From positions 1 through 24,512 of the forward strand of contig CAJUBY010000029.1 in NCBI GenBank assembly GCA_910585055.1: a stretch of 24,512 nucleotides of DNA, written 5' to 3'. The notes under the pieces are model-generated. The model saw nothing but the letters and a program-made list of their open reading frames with translations, did no database searches and was not told the DNA's origin. Below, piece after piece: positions 1-8,700 of the stretch. Position 1 is the stretch's first letter, and every line of letters begins with the position of its first letter. Position numbers and translations under genes: made by a program. Origin of the DNA: an uncultured Christensenella sp. Lineage in GTDB: Bacteria > Bacillota > Clostridia > Christensenellales > Pumilibacteraceae.

Positions 1-39
1 ATGCACCCCAAAAGTTAGACAAAACTTACGGAGGTGCAT
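1..39. repeat. Short inverted repeat, possibly a solo IS end
   Basis: Seven-base arms ATGCACC (1-7) and GGTGCAT (33-39) are perfect inverted complements and enclose a second pair AAGTT/AACTT. The stretch starting TGCACCCCAAAAGTTAGAC resembles, from memory, the ends of IS3-family elements of Clostridia. In this orientation the element body would lie to the right, where the flavodoxin gene sits instead, so at most this is a solitary remnant or a tiny MITE-like piece. It could also simply be a weak hairpin behind the flavodoxin gene. Confidence 0.3.
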
Positions 40-66
40 TCCCCTTCGGTATGACAGGATTTTATA

Positions 67-549
67 TTACAGACCGAGTTCTTTTATCCACTCGCGCATA
101 TCGTCGAGCGTTACGCCGCCGTTCATAAGCTTTCCGGGCAACCATTTTGTTTCTTCGGAACATTTTGTCCTCAGTACAGCTTCCGCTTTTTCAATGCCGC
201 TGCTACCGCTGGTAGCAAACGGTATGACCGTCTTACCGGAAAAATCGTAGCTCTGCAAAAATCCGTTGACGATCGTCGGCGCAAGGTACCACCATATCGG
301 GAACCCTAAAAACACGACGCCGTATTCGTCCATGTTCTCCGCTCTTTCCGCTATTTCGGGCGATTCCATAGTACGCATCTCGACCGACGTACGGCTGTTT
401 TTGTCGTTCCAATCGAGATCGGCTTCCGTATAGGGCACCGCCGGTTTAATAGCAAACAGGTCGGCGTCGGCAGCTTTGGCAAGCTGTTTTGCGATCATTG
501 CGGTATCTCCGCCGCACGAAAAATACGCTACAAGTTTTTTATCGTTCAT
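67..549 (-). CDS. Flavodoxin-family protein
   Basis: This 160-aa protein has the size and fold signature of short-chain flavodoxins that bind FMN and carry electrons in the cytoplasm. Seen: an N-terminal beta strand and phosphate-loop-like segment (AYFSCGGDT, residues 8-16), where the usual S/T-x-T-G-x-T loop is changed to SCGGDT; the FPIWWYLAP segment near residue 83, typical of the flavodoxin_4-like group; and IPFATSGSSG near residue 109. An AGGAGA ribosome binding site lies about 5 nt before the ATG. It starts 13 nt after the stop of the M60 peptidase gene, so it is probably the last gene of that transcript. The natural redox partner is unknown, and the altered loop may weaken or change flavin binding. 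The family call is firm; the role is not. Confidence 0.85.
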   Translation of the reverse strand: MNDKKLVAYFSCGGDTAMIAKQLAKAADADLFAIKPAVPYTEADLDWNDKNSRTSVEMRTMESPEIAERAENMDEYGVVFLGFPIWWYLAPTIVNGFLQSYDFSGKTVIPFATSGSSGIEKAEAVLRTKCSEETKWLPGKLMNGGVTLDDMREWIKELGL

Positions 550-562
550 AAATATCTCCTGT

Positions 563-3500
563 TTATTTCCAAAGCACGACGTGGTCTATATTTGCCGTAC
601 CGTTGTTACAACGTATTTCGACGGAGTGTTCGCCTTCGCTCAGCTGTTCGGAAAGGAAAACAAGCTCCGCATCCGACTTATCTCCGCCGAGCGCGACCGA
701 AGCCGCTTTTTTGCCGTCGATATAAACGTCGAAGCCGCCGTAATTCGTACCTTTATACGCAAACAGAGCTAGATACGATCCGGCAAAGCCGAATTTGAGA
801 GTCGCGTTGTTTTTGCCGTTGTACAAATGTCCGTAGGTATACAGCCCCGATTCGATCTTCCAATCGCCGTCGTAGCGGAACATTTCGTTGTCCGCTTCGA
901 ATACCTTGCCGCCGGGGATCGAGAATACATGATCGAATGTCATAGACGTCATAGCGAACCGACCGTTATCCGATTGGGTAACGGTGAGTTTATAGTACCT
1001 GAACGTAACGTCGCTACCGAGATCGAGCGACGCGTTTTTATTTTTATACGTTACACCGGTAAACTCTTTCGTATACACAACGACGTTGTTTTCGTCTTTC
1101 AACTCCAGCGAAAAAGTTTTGGGCAAACCTATGTTCGCCATGTTTTTTTCGGACCAGCCGAACAGGTTGAATCTGTTGGCATTTACGGTTTTGCCCATAT
1201 CGACATTGATATAGAACGGATTGCTTTCGGACAAGTAGAAACTTTTTGCGGTGTGTACCCAAGTATCCGATCTGCCGTCGAACAAGTGCGACAGGTCATA
1301 CCAGCCTTCCGCAACGTTTTCCGTCCACGGACTGTAATTTGTTTCGCCGACCGTCGGCTTTACATCCAATTGGGTCGTATTCGTATAATTGTATTTGTAA
1401 TCGCGGACATAGAAATATTCTGACGTAAAGTCTTCCGCCTTTACCTCATAGCTTGCACGGTAAGCGTTGGCATAAGAGATGCTTATTGTCTCCTGCGGAT
1501 TTTCTATGATGTTTCCGTTACCGTCGACAAGATTGCCGTCCTCGTCGAGAGTACCCTGCGGCGGCACGAACTGCCCCCATCCAACACCGATAAACGCGTT
1601 TGTACCACCTTTATGCGTGCTCTTTAAAACAGCCTTAAAATACACCCAATCGCCTGCCTGAAGCTGTGCAAAGTCGTGATACGTGCTTTCGTCGGTATAA
1701 AAATTGGCGTGCGTCGCATCGGTTTTTACCGTCGCCGCAAGAGTATAATCGCCGTCCTCGTTTATCGAGGTGTACAGCGCGCAGTCCCAGCGACCGCGCA
1801 GCGCGATCCTGTATTTAGCGGTTTCGTTAACGTGTATCTTGCCTTTTATTTCGTAGAACGTATTGTCGGGAAGCAGTTCCTTCGACCAGATCTCGGTATT
1901 GCCGTTCTGAACCGGATTGACGTTATCTACCGTTTCCTTTACCGTATAACCGGAATAATTCGATTCGAAAGCCGCCGTCGCGCTCTCGGGAACGTTCTGT
2001 TCGTCGAAGGAGTATATCGTGCGTTCGAGCATGGTCTTGTTCATCTCGTACGACTGTTTGAACTCGAGCACAAGATCGACGTCGTCCACTTTGAACGCAC
2101 CGTCGTCTTTGATTATTTCTATCGTGACTATCATCTTGCCTGATTCCATATGGTCGGGATCGGGCGTGTAAGTAAACGTATCGTTTGTCTTTTTTACGAG
2201 CGTGCCGTACTTAGGCGCGATGACTTTTTTAACTTGATACGAAAAACCTTTGGGGATCACGACGCTTCCGCTCTCATACATGCCGTTATTCGAATTGTAC
2301 GGACGCATATCCACATCGAATGCTTCGCCGTGCTTTATCGTATACGGGCGCATGGTAGTGATATACTTCTTTTCGCCGTCGTACATGTAGCTTCTGCCGG
2401 TCTGATACACCGACGATACGGGCACGAACATGGGATAATCCTTCTGTTCCGTTTTAAGCGGAGAATAATCGTTACCGTTACCGGAAAGCGAATACACCTT
2501 TGCCAGCTCCAGGAAATACGTCATATTGTTGTGCGTGACGTCTCCCCATTTACGGAAATACGACAAACCTCTGCCGCCTAGCGATGCCGACATAAACGCC
2601 CGTTGCCCGAAATTGTGCAAAAGCGTGGCGTACATTGCAAGTCCGTTCGTACCGCCGATATCGCCTGTATTTACCTTGTTAAGCGCCCACGGCGCACTTG
2701 TATAGCAGTTCCAGCCGGAAAGTCCGCCGCCGCCGAACGAACCCATCTGGCGCGCCGCGGAAATATTGGTAAACAGACTGTATTCTACAAGCGATATTGC
2801 GTTGTTTGTAACTTCGCCGTCGTTTCCGTTACAGCCGTAACCTTGAAAATTATGGTTGTATTCGTGTATGTTGCCCCACGCTCCGCCCCTTACAAAGCCG
2901 TCATAATTGAGCGAACCGCTCATCCATCCGTACGGACAGTTGACGGACATTTGACTGGGGAACGCGACAGCGGCGCCTGCCGCCACAAACGCATCGTATA
3001 AAAAGACTATACCTTGCTTTACGCGCTGAGTGGAAACAAGCGATATCTTTTCCCAAAGCACCGCGGCTTTATAGATATTATCGTAACTCGTATTTCCCGC
3101 GGCGCTCTTCGGTCCCGAATGCAGAACTCCAAGCTCACGCACTTCTAGATCGAAAAACGGAGTAGACGACGCGAGGTTTTCCGCGTACTCTTCCTGCGTT
3201 GTATAACCGAGAATAAAATGCGCATAACGCACGCCGCCCGATATAGTAACGGAAAATTTTACGTTTTCGTTACATACATATATCGGTCCGCCTACAAACG
3301 AGCCTACATATCCCGTATAAACTCCGCGCACGCTGTCGTATTCGCACGTAGTCTTATCCAAAACAAGCGTGTTAAGAATGACCGGCATACGGTTGATACC
3401 GCGCGCTTTCCAAATATTATTGGCTTTATTGTTATAAAGCGCCTGACCCACATGTACGACTATACCGCCCGTCGCTTCCATGTCCGCTTCGGTCAATTCC

Positions 3501-4687
3501 ACCTTTACGACCTCGCCTGCCGGCGCAAACATACCGGTAACGTTATACGATGTATAACCGCGCGGCGTATATGTAAGTTTTTTGGCAATGCCGGGTTCGT
3601 CGTCCGATACATTGCCCAAATACATTCCGACCGAAGCCGTATGTTTATACAGATCTCTTCCCGTATCTTCGCCGTTGAGTAAAAGATTTCCGTCGCGGTC
3701 GATCTTATTGTACGTGCCTTTGGGAAAACCGTCGCTGCCTATACGGGTGTTTATCGAACAAAGCGTCCAGCTCTCGCCTATAACGGCGATTTTTTGCGCT
3801 TCGCTATAATTAGCGGTATATCCGTATTTTGGATATTCTTTTACAGTCCCGTTGCTTACAAGTCCGCCGTCCGATGTTTCGGTCGGGATATTCCGCCTCA
3901 CTTCGCCGAGATATTCCGCTTTATAGCCGACTTTGGTGCGGTTTTTGTAGGCATTTTCAAACGACCCTACGCCCAAACCGCCGCCGACTGCAAATTCGTT
4001 GTCGCTCGGTCTTTCGGTTTGCGAGTAAGCCCCGTCCTTATACGGATCGATACTTACATCCACAGGCTTTAACGTCGGACGCGCCTGATCGGACGCGCCG
4101 TTACACGAAACCAGTATGACCGTAAGCACGATAACTACCGCGACTATTACAGCCGCCGCTATAAATATAAGTTTCTTTCTGTCGAGCTTGGTCTTAGCCG
4201 CAGCGACGCCGCTTTTCGACCCGGCGCTGTTTTTAGCGTGTATTTCTTTTTGCGCACCCGGAGCGGCGGCTCTTTTATCCTTATCGGGCTTAACAGCTTT
4301 CGGCTGTTCGCGCTTGCTTTCGTGTTTTACTTCTTTGCTCGCCGCTGTTTCGGCATCCGCATTATGCGGTTTCGTTGCCGACGGTTTTGACGCCGACGCG
4401 ACGGGCCTTGCCGAAGTCTGCGATGACGTCGGTCTTACGGGCGCTGCCGAAGCAGGTTTTTCCCGATGATTGGGCGCCGCCGAGCGCACAGGAGCTTGTT
4501 TGACCTGCGATGCGTCGCGCTTTACCTGTGCGGTTACAGGCTTGACTGTCGATGTGGTTTTTGACGCAGTCGCGGTTTTTGCCGACTGCGATACCGGCTT
4601 CGCCGCAGGCGTGTTGCGCGCCGCAGGCTGTTTTACCGACTGAGTCGATGGCTTTACCGGAGTTTTTTGATTTTTGCTGTCTGCCAT
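563..4687 (-). CDS. Membrane-anchored M60 (enhancin/mucinase-type) metallopeptidase with carbohydrate-binding-like C-terminus
   Basis: The protein has 1374 aa. Residues 1-170 are a low-complexity Lys/Ala/Pro/Ser/Thr/Gln-rich tail, then comes one membrane helix (about 171-195) preceded by positive charges, so the tail should be cytoplasmic and the rest outside (type II). The zinc motif HEYNH (608-612) with a downstream Glu (E625) fits the HExxH(8-28)E pattern of M60/enhancin-like gluzincins, which include mucin-degrading peptidases. Further on are a region resembling a PA14/jelly-roll domain (about 915-1040), a F5/8 type C (discoidin-like) domain (about 1115-1255) and a last galactose-binding-like domain (about 1262-1374). 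AGGAG lies 5 nt before the ATG, and a good promoter lies upstream. A flavodoxin gene follows in the same direction. Cleavage of glycoproteins at the cell surface is inferred from the family and the binding domains; the substrate is unknown. Confidence 0.88.
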   Translation of the reverse strand: MADSKNQKTPVKPSTQSVKQPAARNTPAAKPVSQSAKTATASKTTSTVKPVTAQVKRDASQVKQAPVRSAAPNHREKPASAAPVRPTSSQTSARPVASASKPSATKPHNADAETAASKEVKHESKREQPKAVKPDKDKRAAAPGAQKEIHAKNSAGSKSGVAAAKTKLDRKKLIFIAAAVIVAVVIVLTVILVSCNGASDQARPTLKPVDVSIDPYKDGAYSQTERPSDNEFAVGGGLGVGSFENAYKNRTKVGYKAEYLGEVRRNIPTETSDGGLVSNGTVKEYPKYGYTANYSEAQKIAVIGESWTLCSINTRIGSDGFPKGTYNKIDRDGNLLLNGEDTGRDLYKHTASVGMYLGNVSDDEPGIAKKLTYTPRGYTSYNVTGMFAPAGEVVKVELTEADMEATGGIVVHVGQALYNNKANNIWKARGINRMPVILNTLVLDKTTCEYDSVRGVYTGYVGSFVGGPIYVCNENVKFSVTISGGVRYAHFILGYTTQEEYAENLASSTPFFDLEVRELGVLHSGPKSAAGNTSYDNIYKAAVLWEKISLVSTQRVKQGIVFLYDAFVAAGAAVAFPSQMSVNCPYGWMSGSLNYDGFVRGGAWGNIHEYNHNFQGYGCNGNDGEVTNNAISLVEYSLFTNISAARQMGSFGGGGLSGWNCYTSAPWALNKVNTGDIGGTNGLAMYATLLHNFGQRAFMSASLGGRGLSYFRKWGDVTHNNMTYFLELAKVYSLSGNGNDYSPLKTEQKDYPMFVPVSSVYQTGRSYMYDGEKKYITTMRPYTIKHGEAFDVDMRPYNSNNGMYESGSVVIPKGFSYQVKKVIAPKYGTLVKKTNDTFTYTPDPDHMESGKMIVTIEIIKDDGAFKVDDVDLVLEFKQSYEMNKTMLERTIYSFDEQNVPESATAAFESNYSGYTVKETVDNVNPVQNGNTEIWSKELLPDNTFYEIKGKIHVNETAKYRIALRGRWDCALYTSINEDGDYTLAATVKTDATHANFYTDESTYHDFAQLQAGDWVYFKAVLKSTHKGGTNAFIGVGWGQFVPPQGTLDEDGNLVDGNGNIIENPQETISISYANAYRASYEVKAEDFTSEYFYVRDYKYNYTNTTQLDVKPTVGETNYSPWTENVAEGWYDLSHLFDGRSDTWVHTAKSFYLSESNPFYINVDMGKTVNANRFNLFGWSEKNMANIGLPKTFSLELKDENNVVVYTKEFTGVTYKNKNASLDLGSDVTFRYYKLTVTQSDNGRFAMTSMTFDHVFSIPGGKVFEADNEMFRYDGDWKIESGLYTYGHLYNGKNNATLKFGFAGSYLALFAYKGTNYGGFDVYIDGKKAASVALGGDKSDAELVFLSEQLSEGEHSVEIRCNNGTANIDHVVLWK

Positions 4688-4724
4688 GGATACTCCTTTT
4701 CCTATTACATTTATTCGTTATCAA

Positions 4725-4753
4725 ATATATTCGTTAATATATTTCGAATATAT
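4725..4753. repeat. 9-bp inverted repeat in the M60 gene leader
   Basis: ATATATTCG (4725-4733) and CGAATATAT (4745-4753) form a perfect inverted repeat with an 11-nt spacer. It sits between the predicted promoter of the peptidase gene and its ribosome binding site. The very AT-rich stretch carries further partial copies of ATTCG/CGAAT. It could be a regulator-binding site or an mRNA hairpin; nothing in the sequence decides between them. Confidence 0.5.
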
Positions 4754-4786
4754 CGGTTTTTCATACCGCGTTATGCGGCGACGTTT

Positions 4787-4815
4787 ATTATACCACTGCG
4801 TTTCGGCAAAAGCAA
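4787..4815 (-). promoter_or_regulatory. Predicted sigma-A promoter of the M60 peptidase gene
   Basis: On the minus strand a perfect TATAAT (4787-4792) follows TTGCTT (4810-4815) with a 17-nt spacer. The -10 box is ideal; the -35 box matches only in TTG. Transcription would begin near 4780, giving a leader of about 90 nt that contains the AT-rich inverted repeat. The promoter lies just after the stop codon of the TfoX-like gene, so the peptidase gene is probably an independent unit. Confidence 0.65.
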
Positions 4816-4843
4816 GCTTTTGACTGTGTTCCGGGACGATGCT

Positions 4844-5164
4844 TTACTTGCCATTTTTCGCTTTTTGTTTAGGCAACGGCGTAATGCGTTCCAAAATATC
4901 CGCCGCGGCGTTTACCGCCGTTTCGTTTTCGGCATCTAGTATATAATGCTCTTTCGCACCCGAATAAGGAATTCCGCGTTCGGCGTCGCGCATAAGTTCT
5001 TCCAGCTCGGGCAGTTCCTTGACGTACACCGTATCGTTACACACGAGAAATAACGGTCTTCCGCTTACATATACCATATATTCTCCGAACATTTTTTTAT
5101 ACCGAACGTCGCGGCTTCCCAACCGCTCGCAAAAAAATTCGATAAATTCGACGGATGTCGCCAT
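4844..5164 (-). CDS. TfoX N-terminal-domain protein
   Basis: The product has 106 aa. The segment VRYKKMFGEYMVYVSGRPLF (about residues 20-39) followed by a short strand and VKELPELEELM is the hallmark of the TfoX N-terminal domain. The C-terminal domain of full competence regulators such as Sxy is absent, as in many small stand-alone bacterial homologues whose function is not known. GGGAG stands about 9 nt before the ATG. It lies between the terminator of the esterase operon and the promoter of the peptidase gene, so it is likely transcribed alone. A role in competence should not be assumed from the name. Confidence 0.85.
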   Translation of the reverse strand: MATSVEFIEFFCERLGSRDVRYKKMFGEYMVYVSGRPLFLVCNDTVYVKELPELEELMRDAERGIPYSGAKEHYILDAENETAVNAAADILERITPLPKQKAKNGK

Positions 5165-5240
5165 AATATGTGCTCCCGTTTTCTTTAGATTCTACATCAT
5201 CTCGGCGGGAATGTCAAGGGTCGCGGCGACCGCAAACACA

Positions 5241-5259
5241 AAAAGCCCTTCCGGGCTTT
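5241..5259 (-). terminator. Rho-independent terminator of the ARH/esterase operon
   Basis: On the minus strand a 7-bp perfect stem, AAAGCCC / GGGCTTT, encloses the tetraloop GGAA and is followed by TTTGTGTTTG. It lies about 37 nt after the stop codon of the esterase gene (5296) and before the TfoX-like gene, so it marks the end of the four-gene operon. Confidence 0.75.
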
Positions 5260-5295
5260 CGTATCGGCATTTATGCTGCAAACGAGCGTAAATGT

Positions 5296-5760
5296 TTACT
5301 TTTTGTTTTTGCGTTTTCTGCGTATGACTACAGCCGCAGCCGCTACGCCTGCCGCAGTAACGGCGCCCGCAACGCAAAGTCCGACGACTAATCCGACGTT
5401 AACGCCTCCGTCGTCTTTTTTAGCGTTGCCGTTCGGCTTAACGGGTTCGTCGGCTTTTTTGTCGTATCTCGCGTACAGAATTATGTCCGCCGTGATCTGT
5501 TGCGGAACGGACGCAGGTACCGTGAGCGACGCGTCCGAATACAGTCCTTTAAATTCGTACCCGTCCTTATTCGGCGCGGTAAACTCCGCCGTGCCGCCGC
5601 TCTCGACTTCTGCGGTAAACAGCACTTCCGTTCCGTAATAAACCGTTACGGTAAAACGTTCCGCCGCGATCTCGTTCCACAACGCCGTAAAAGTAACGTC
5701 GTTTTCCGCTTTTACTTTTGCCGTATTCGCGCGTACCGTCCGACCACCCGACATGCACAA
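5296..5760 (-). CDS. C-terminal part of the frameshifted surface esterase (InlB-type repeat and membrane anchor)
   Basis: This open frame overlaps the 3' end of the large esterase gene in another reading frame and looks like its true C-terminus rather than a separate gene. It supplies ANTAKVKAENDVTFTALW, the missing second half of an InlB/Listeria-Bacteroides repeat whose first half (KDGFVHVGWSDG) is in the esterase frame. It then has another complete repeat (FTVTVYYG...DIILYARY), a Lys/Pro/Asn-rich linker, and a Gly/Ala/Val membrane helix ending RRKRKNKK, which would anchor the esterase to the membrane. The only starts are TTG and ATG codons at 5760-5752 without a clear ribosome binding site. 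If one base in AAAA (minus strand, 5716-5719) is extra, the joined protein would be 1473 aa. Confidence 0.8.
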   Translation of the reverse strand: MCMSGGRTVRANTAKVKAENDVTFTALWNEIAAERFTVTVYYGTEVLFTAEVESGGTAEFTAPNKDGYEFKGLYSDASLTVPASVPQQITADIILYARYDKKADEPVKPNGNAKKDDGGVNVGLVVGLCVAGAVTAAGVAAAAVVIRRKRKNKK

Positions 5761-8700
5761 AGCCGTCTTTCGTAGGGCTGTAAGCGCCGAGATCTATTTC
5801 CGTGCCGTTCTCGACTGTTTTCGTTTCGAGCGTCTCGCCGTCGGATACGACTGTCACCGTCACGTCTTTTACCCATTTCGCATACAGCGTAAGGTCTGCC
5901 GCGGTCCTGCCGCCGAATTCCGTTACCGCCGTCTTATACTGCGGATCGGTGAACCAGCCGCCGAATTTATATCCGTCTTTTTTCGGATCGGACAGCGTTA
6001 TTATATCCGTATCGTATCCGTACGTTTCGGGCAGTTGCTGTTCGAGCGTTCCGCCGCCGAGTTCGGTTTTTACGGTCCATATCTTTCTGTGCGCCAGCAT
6101 CCACGATATAAGATCGGGATCTTCGAAACCGACTATCCAGCCGGCATGATAGATATTGTTCACTTCGAAATACTCGGCGTCGCCGCCGTTCTCTTTGATA
6201 TTTTCGACAAGACGCTCGAGCGCGGCGTTGTTTACTGTAGTATCGGACACGCTGTGATACGCGCGCAGCGCGGTCGTACCGAGAAGCGCCGCCGACGACG
6301 GATCGGCGCCGCCCGAACAGTTGACTACCGCCGCGAAAAGTCCGGTGTTGCGGCAAGCGAGATCTGTTATTCCGAAACCGCCCATGGAAAGTCCTGCGCC
6401 GTAAACGCGCGAACGGTCCACCGAATAGTTTTCGAATATGTCGCCGAAAAGCAACGACTGTACGAGTTTGGACGGAATGCTCTGTTCCGTATTTTTAATA
6501 TCGTACGCCCCGGGCGTCCAATCGCTTTCCACCCACCGCATATCGGCAGGGCACTGCGGCGCTACGATAATAAATTTATCCGCATTCGCGCCGAGGATAA
6601 CGCGCTTAAGCAACAGTTCGGTGCCCATTACGTTACCTGCCACTATGTGAGCAATATTGTCGTTTCCACGCTCGCCTGCGCCGTGCAAAAACAGCAGTAA
6701 CGGATATTCTTCGTCGGCGTCGTAGTTTTCCGGCAGATACAGTCTGTAAGGCAGCGACACCGAGGAAGAAACACTTTTGTCGGTAAATGTCTTTGCCAGC
6801 ATTTTATCGGCTATCCGAATCTCACGTGCCCATTCCGCTTTTTCGCCCGGTCTGCTTGTGATAAGCATTCCGTTGTCTGCGGAGATAAACTGTTTTATCG
6901 ACGCGGTGAGCGAGACCCGTCCGAGTCCGTGCGCCGCAACGTCAGCAGCGTTCCCGAAATACACGCTGTCCGCAATAATGTCGATGCCGTCCGCTTCATA
7001 TATGAGCCACATATAAGACATCGAGACTTCGGCGGACGTGCCGTCGGGCGTAAACGTAAACGTCGCGGTTTCTCCGTTCGGCTCGAATCCGCCGAGATCG
7101 AACACAGCGTCGCCGTAATTGCCGCCGACGGGCGCGGTCCAAGTCCCCAACGACTTACCGCCGCACGATACATCCAATCCCTGTTTTCCGTCGAATGCGG
7201 ATCTCCGAACAAGACGGAAGTTAGTCGCCGTCACATTGTCGGGAAGTTTGAATGTCACATCGAAAGTACCGTTGAAAACCGCGGCACGGCTGTGCGTGTC
7301 GGCGCCTTTCCAATCGGTGCGAATAATACTGTCTCCTATGTATCCCTCGAACGGCATACATTTGATATTACGGTATGTAATGCTGTCGCCGTCGTTGAGT
7401 ATGGCGAATTTGCCCCCGCTGCCGAATTTATCGGGCAGACACATTATACGGTAACCGTTGATTAGCAGGCTCACTGCCGAGCCGTCCGCTATAAGCTGGA
7501 CGTAATATTCGGTATGCACGTTAAAATACGTGTCGGCGTAAGTAATAGGCGTATATACGCCGTTGTCCAGCCAACCGGCGGCACAAAACAGTCTGCCGAC
7601 AGAATCTGTCTGCAAACCTATCAACAGTCCGGACAAGCCGTTTTTGTCAATTTCCGCATGGACCAAAAACCCGTATTTGCCTGCGACGCCGACGGAGGTG
7701 CTCACATCGACATTCGCCTGGAACGCGTATTTTTCGGTACCGAAATCGGCGAGTATACCCCACTTGCCGTCCGCATCGGATATCCACTTGCCGTCTTCGG
7801 CGCTTGCAGTGCCGTACAGAGCTATCCACTCTTTCCCCGGCGCTTCGGCGCACGACGCATAATACTGTGTCGGCGTTTTTTCGGGATAGACATATGCCGT
7901 TACGGAATAATTCAAAACGACATGTTTGGGTTCGGATCCGTCGGACGGCGCTCCGGTAAGAACTATCTCGCCGGCGCCGCCGTTTTCCGGCACGGTAAAT
8001 ATATGTCCGTCGACGGTTTCTCCGTCTACGGTAAAGCTCCATGTGCCTTCTATATTGGTCTCCACGTGATCGAGCAGATCGACGGTAACTCCGCCGCCGG
8101 TCACGTTTATATTTATATCGGAAAGTTTATTTATATAATTTGTGGGAACGTTTCTCACCGTCGAATACGGTATATCAAGCGTTATAGTCCCGTAATTTAT
8201 TGCGCCGCTGGCATCGTTGAAACTGCCGTCCGCGCGGATATTTACGGTGACAACGCCCGTCTTTGTAGCAGGTTGCAAGACCAACGTATCGGTCTCGTCT
8301 CCGCCGTCTACCGAATATCTAACGACGCTGCGCGTATGGTTAAAGTTTATATCGACGTATTCGGATATGTCTATTTGTTTGCCGCCGTCGGTGAATTCGA
8401 AAGTATGTTCTATGTCCTTCTTTTTGGTGATGTCGGGCAGTGCGCAGAAAGCGAGCTTTTCGCCGCAGCGATGGGACGTGATCAAGCCGTCGTTCATGCA
8501 GAAAAAGCTGTAGCCCGGAAATCTGCTGGTAGGATCGTCGCAGACGTACGAATGCGCCGAAGTGTCGAACGCGTACGCCAGATCGAAATAATCGGCGACG
8601 CGTATTTCGCCGTCCGCCCCACGGTACAAAAGATAATAATCCGTTGCGGAATACCACCCGTCTATATTCTTCTTTAAAAAGAATCCTACGCTGTCTCCGC

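Noticed and set aside
4844..5164. Competence regulator role for the TfoX-like protein
   Set aside because: Only the N-terminal domain is present and no competence gene is nearby, so the function is left open.
5702..5760. Programmed ribosomal frameshift in the esterase gene
   Set aside because: The A-runs are slippery, but I see no clear stimulatory structure or known +1 motif, and a sequencing error or mutation is simpler. Kept only as a possibility in the frameshift finding.
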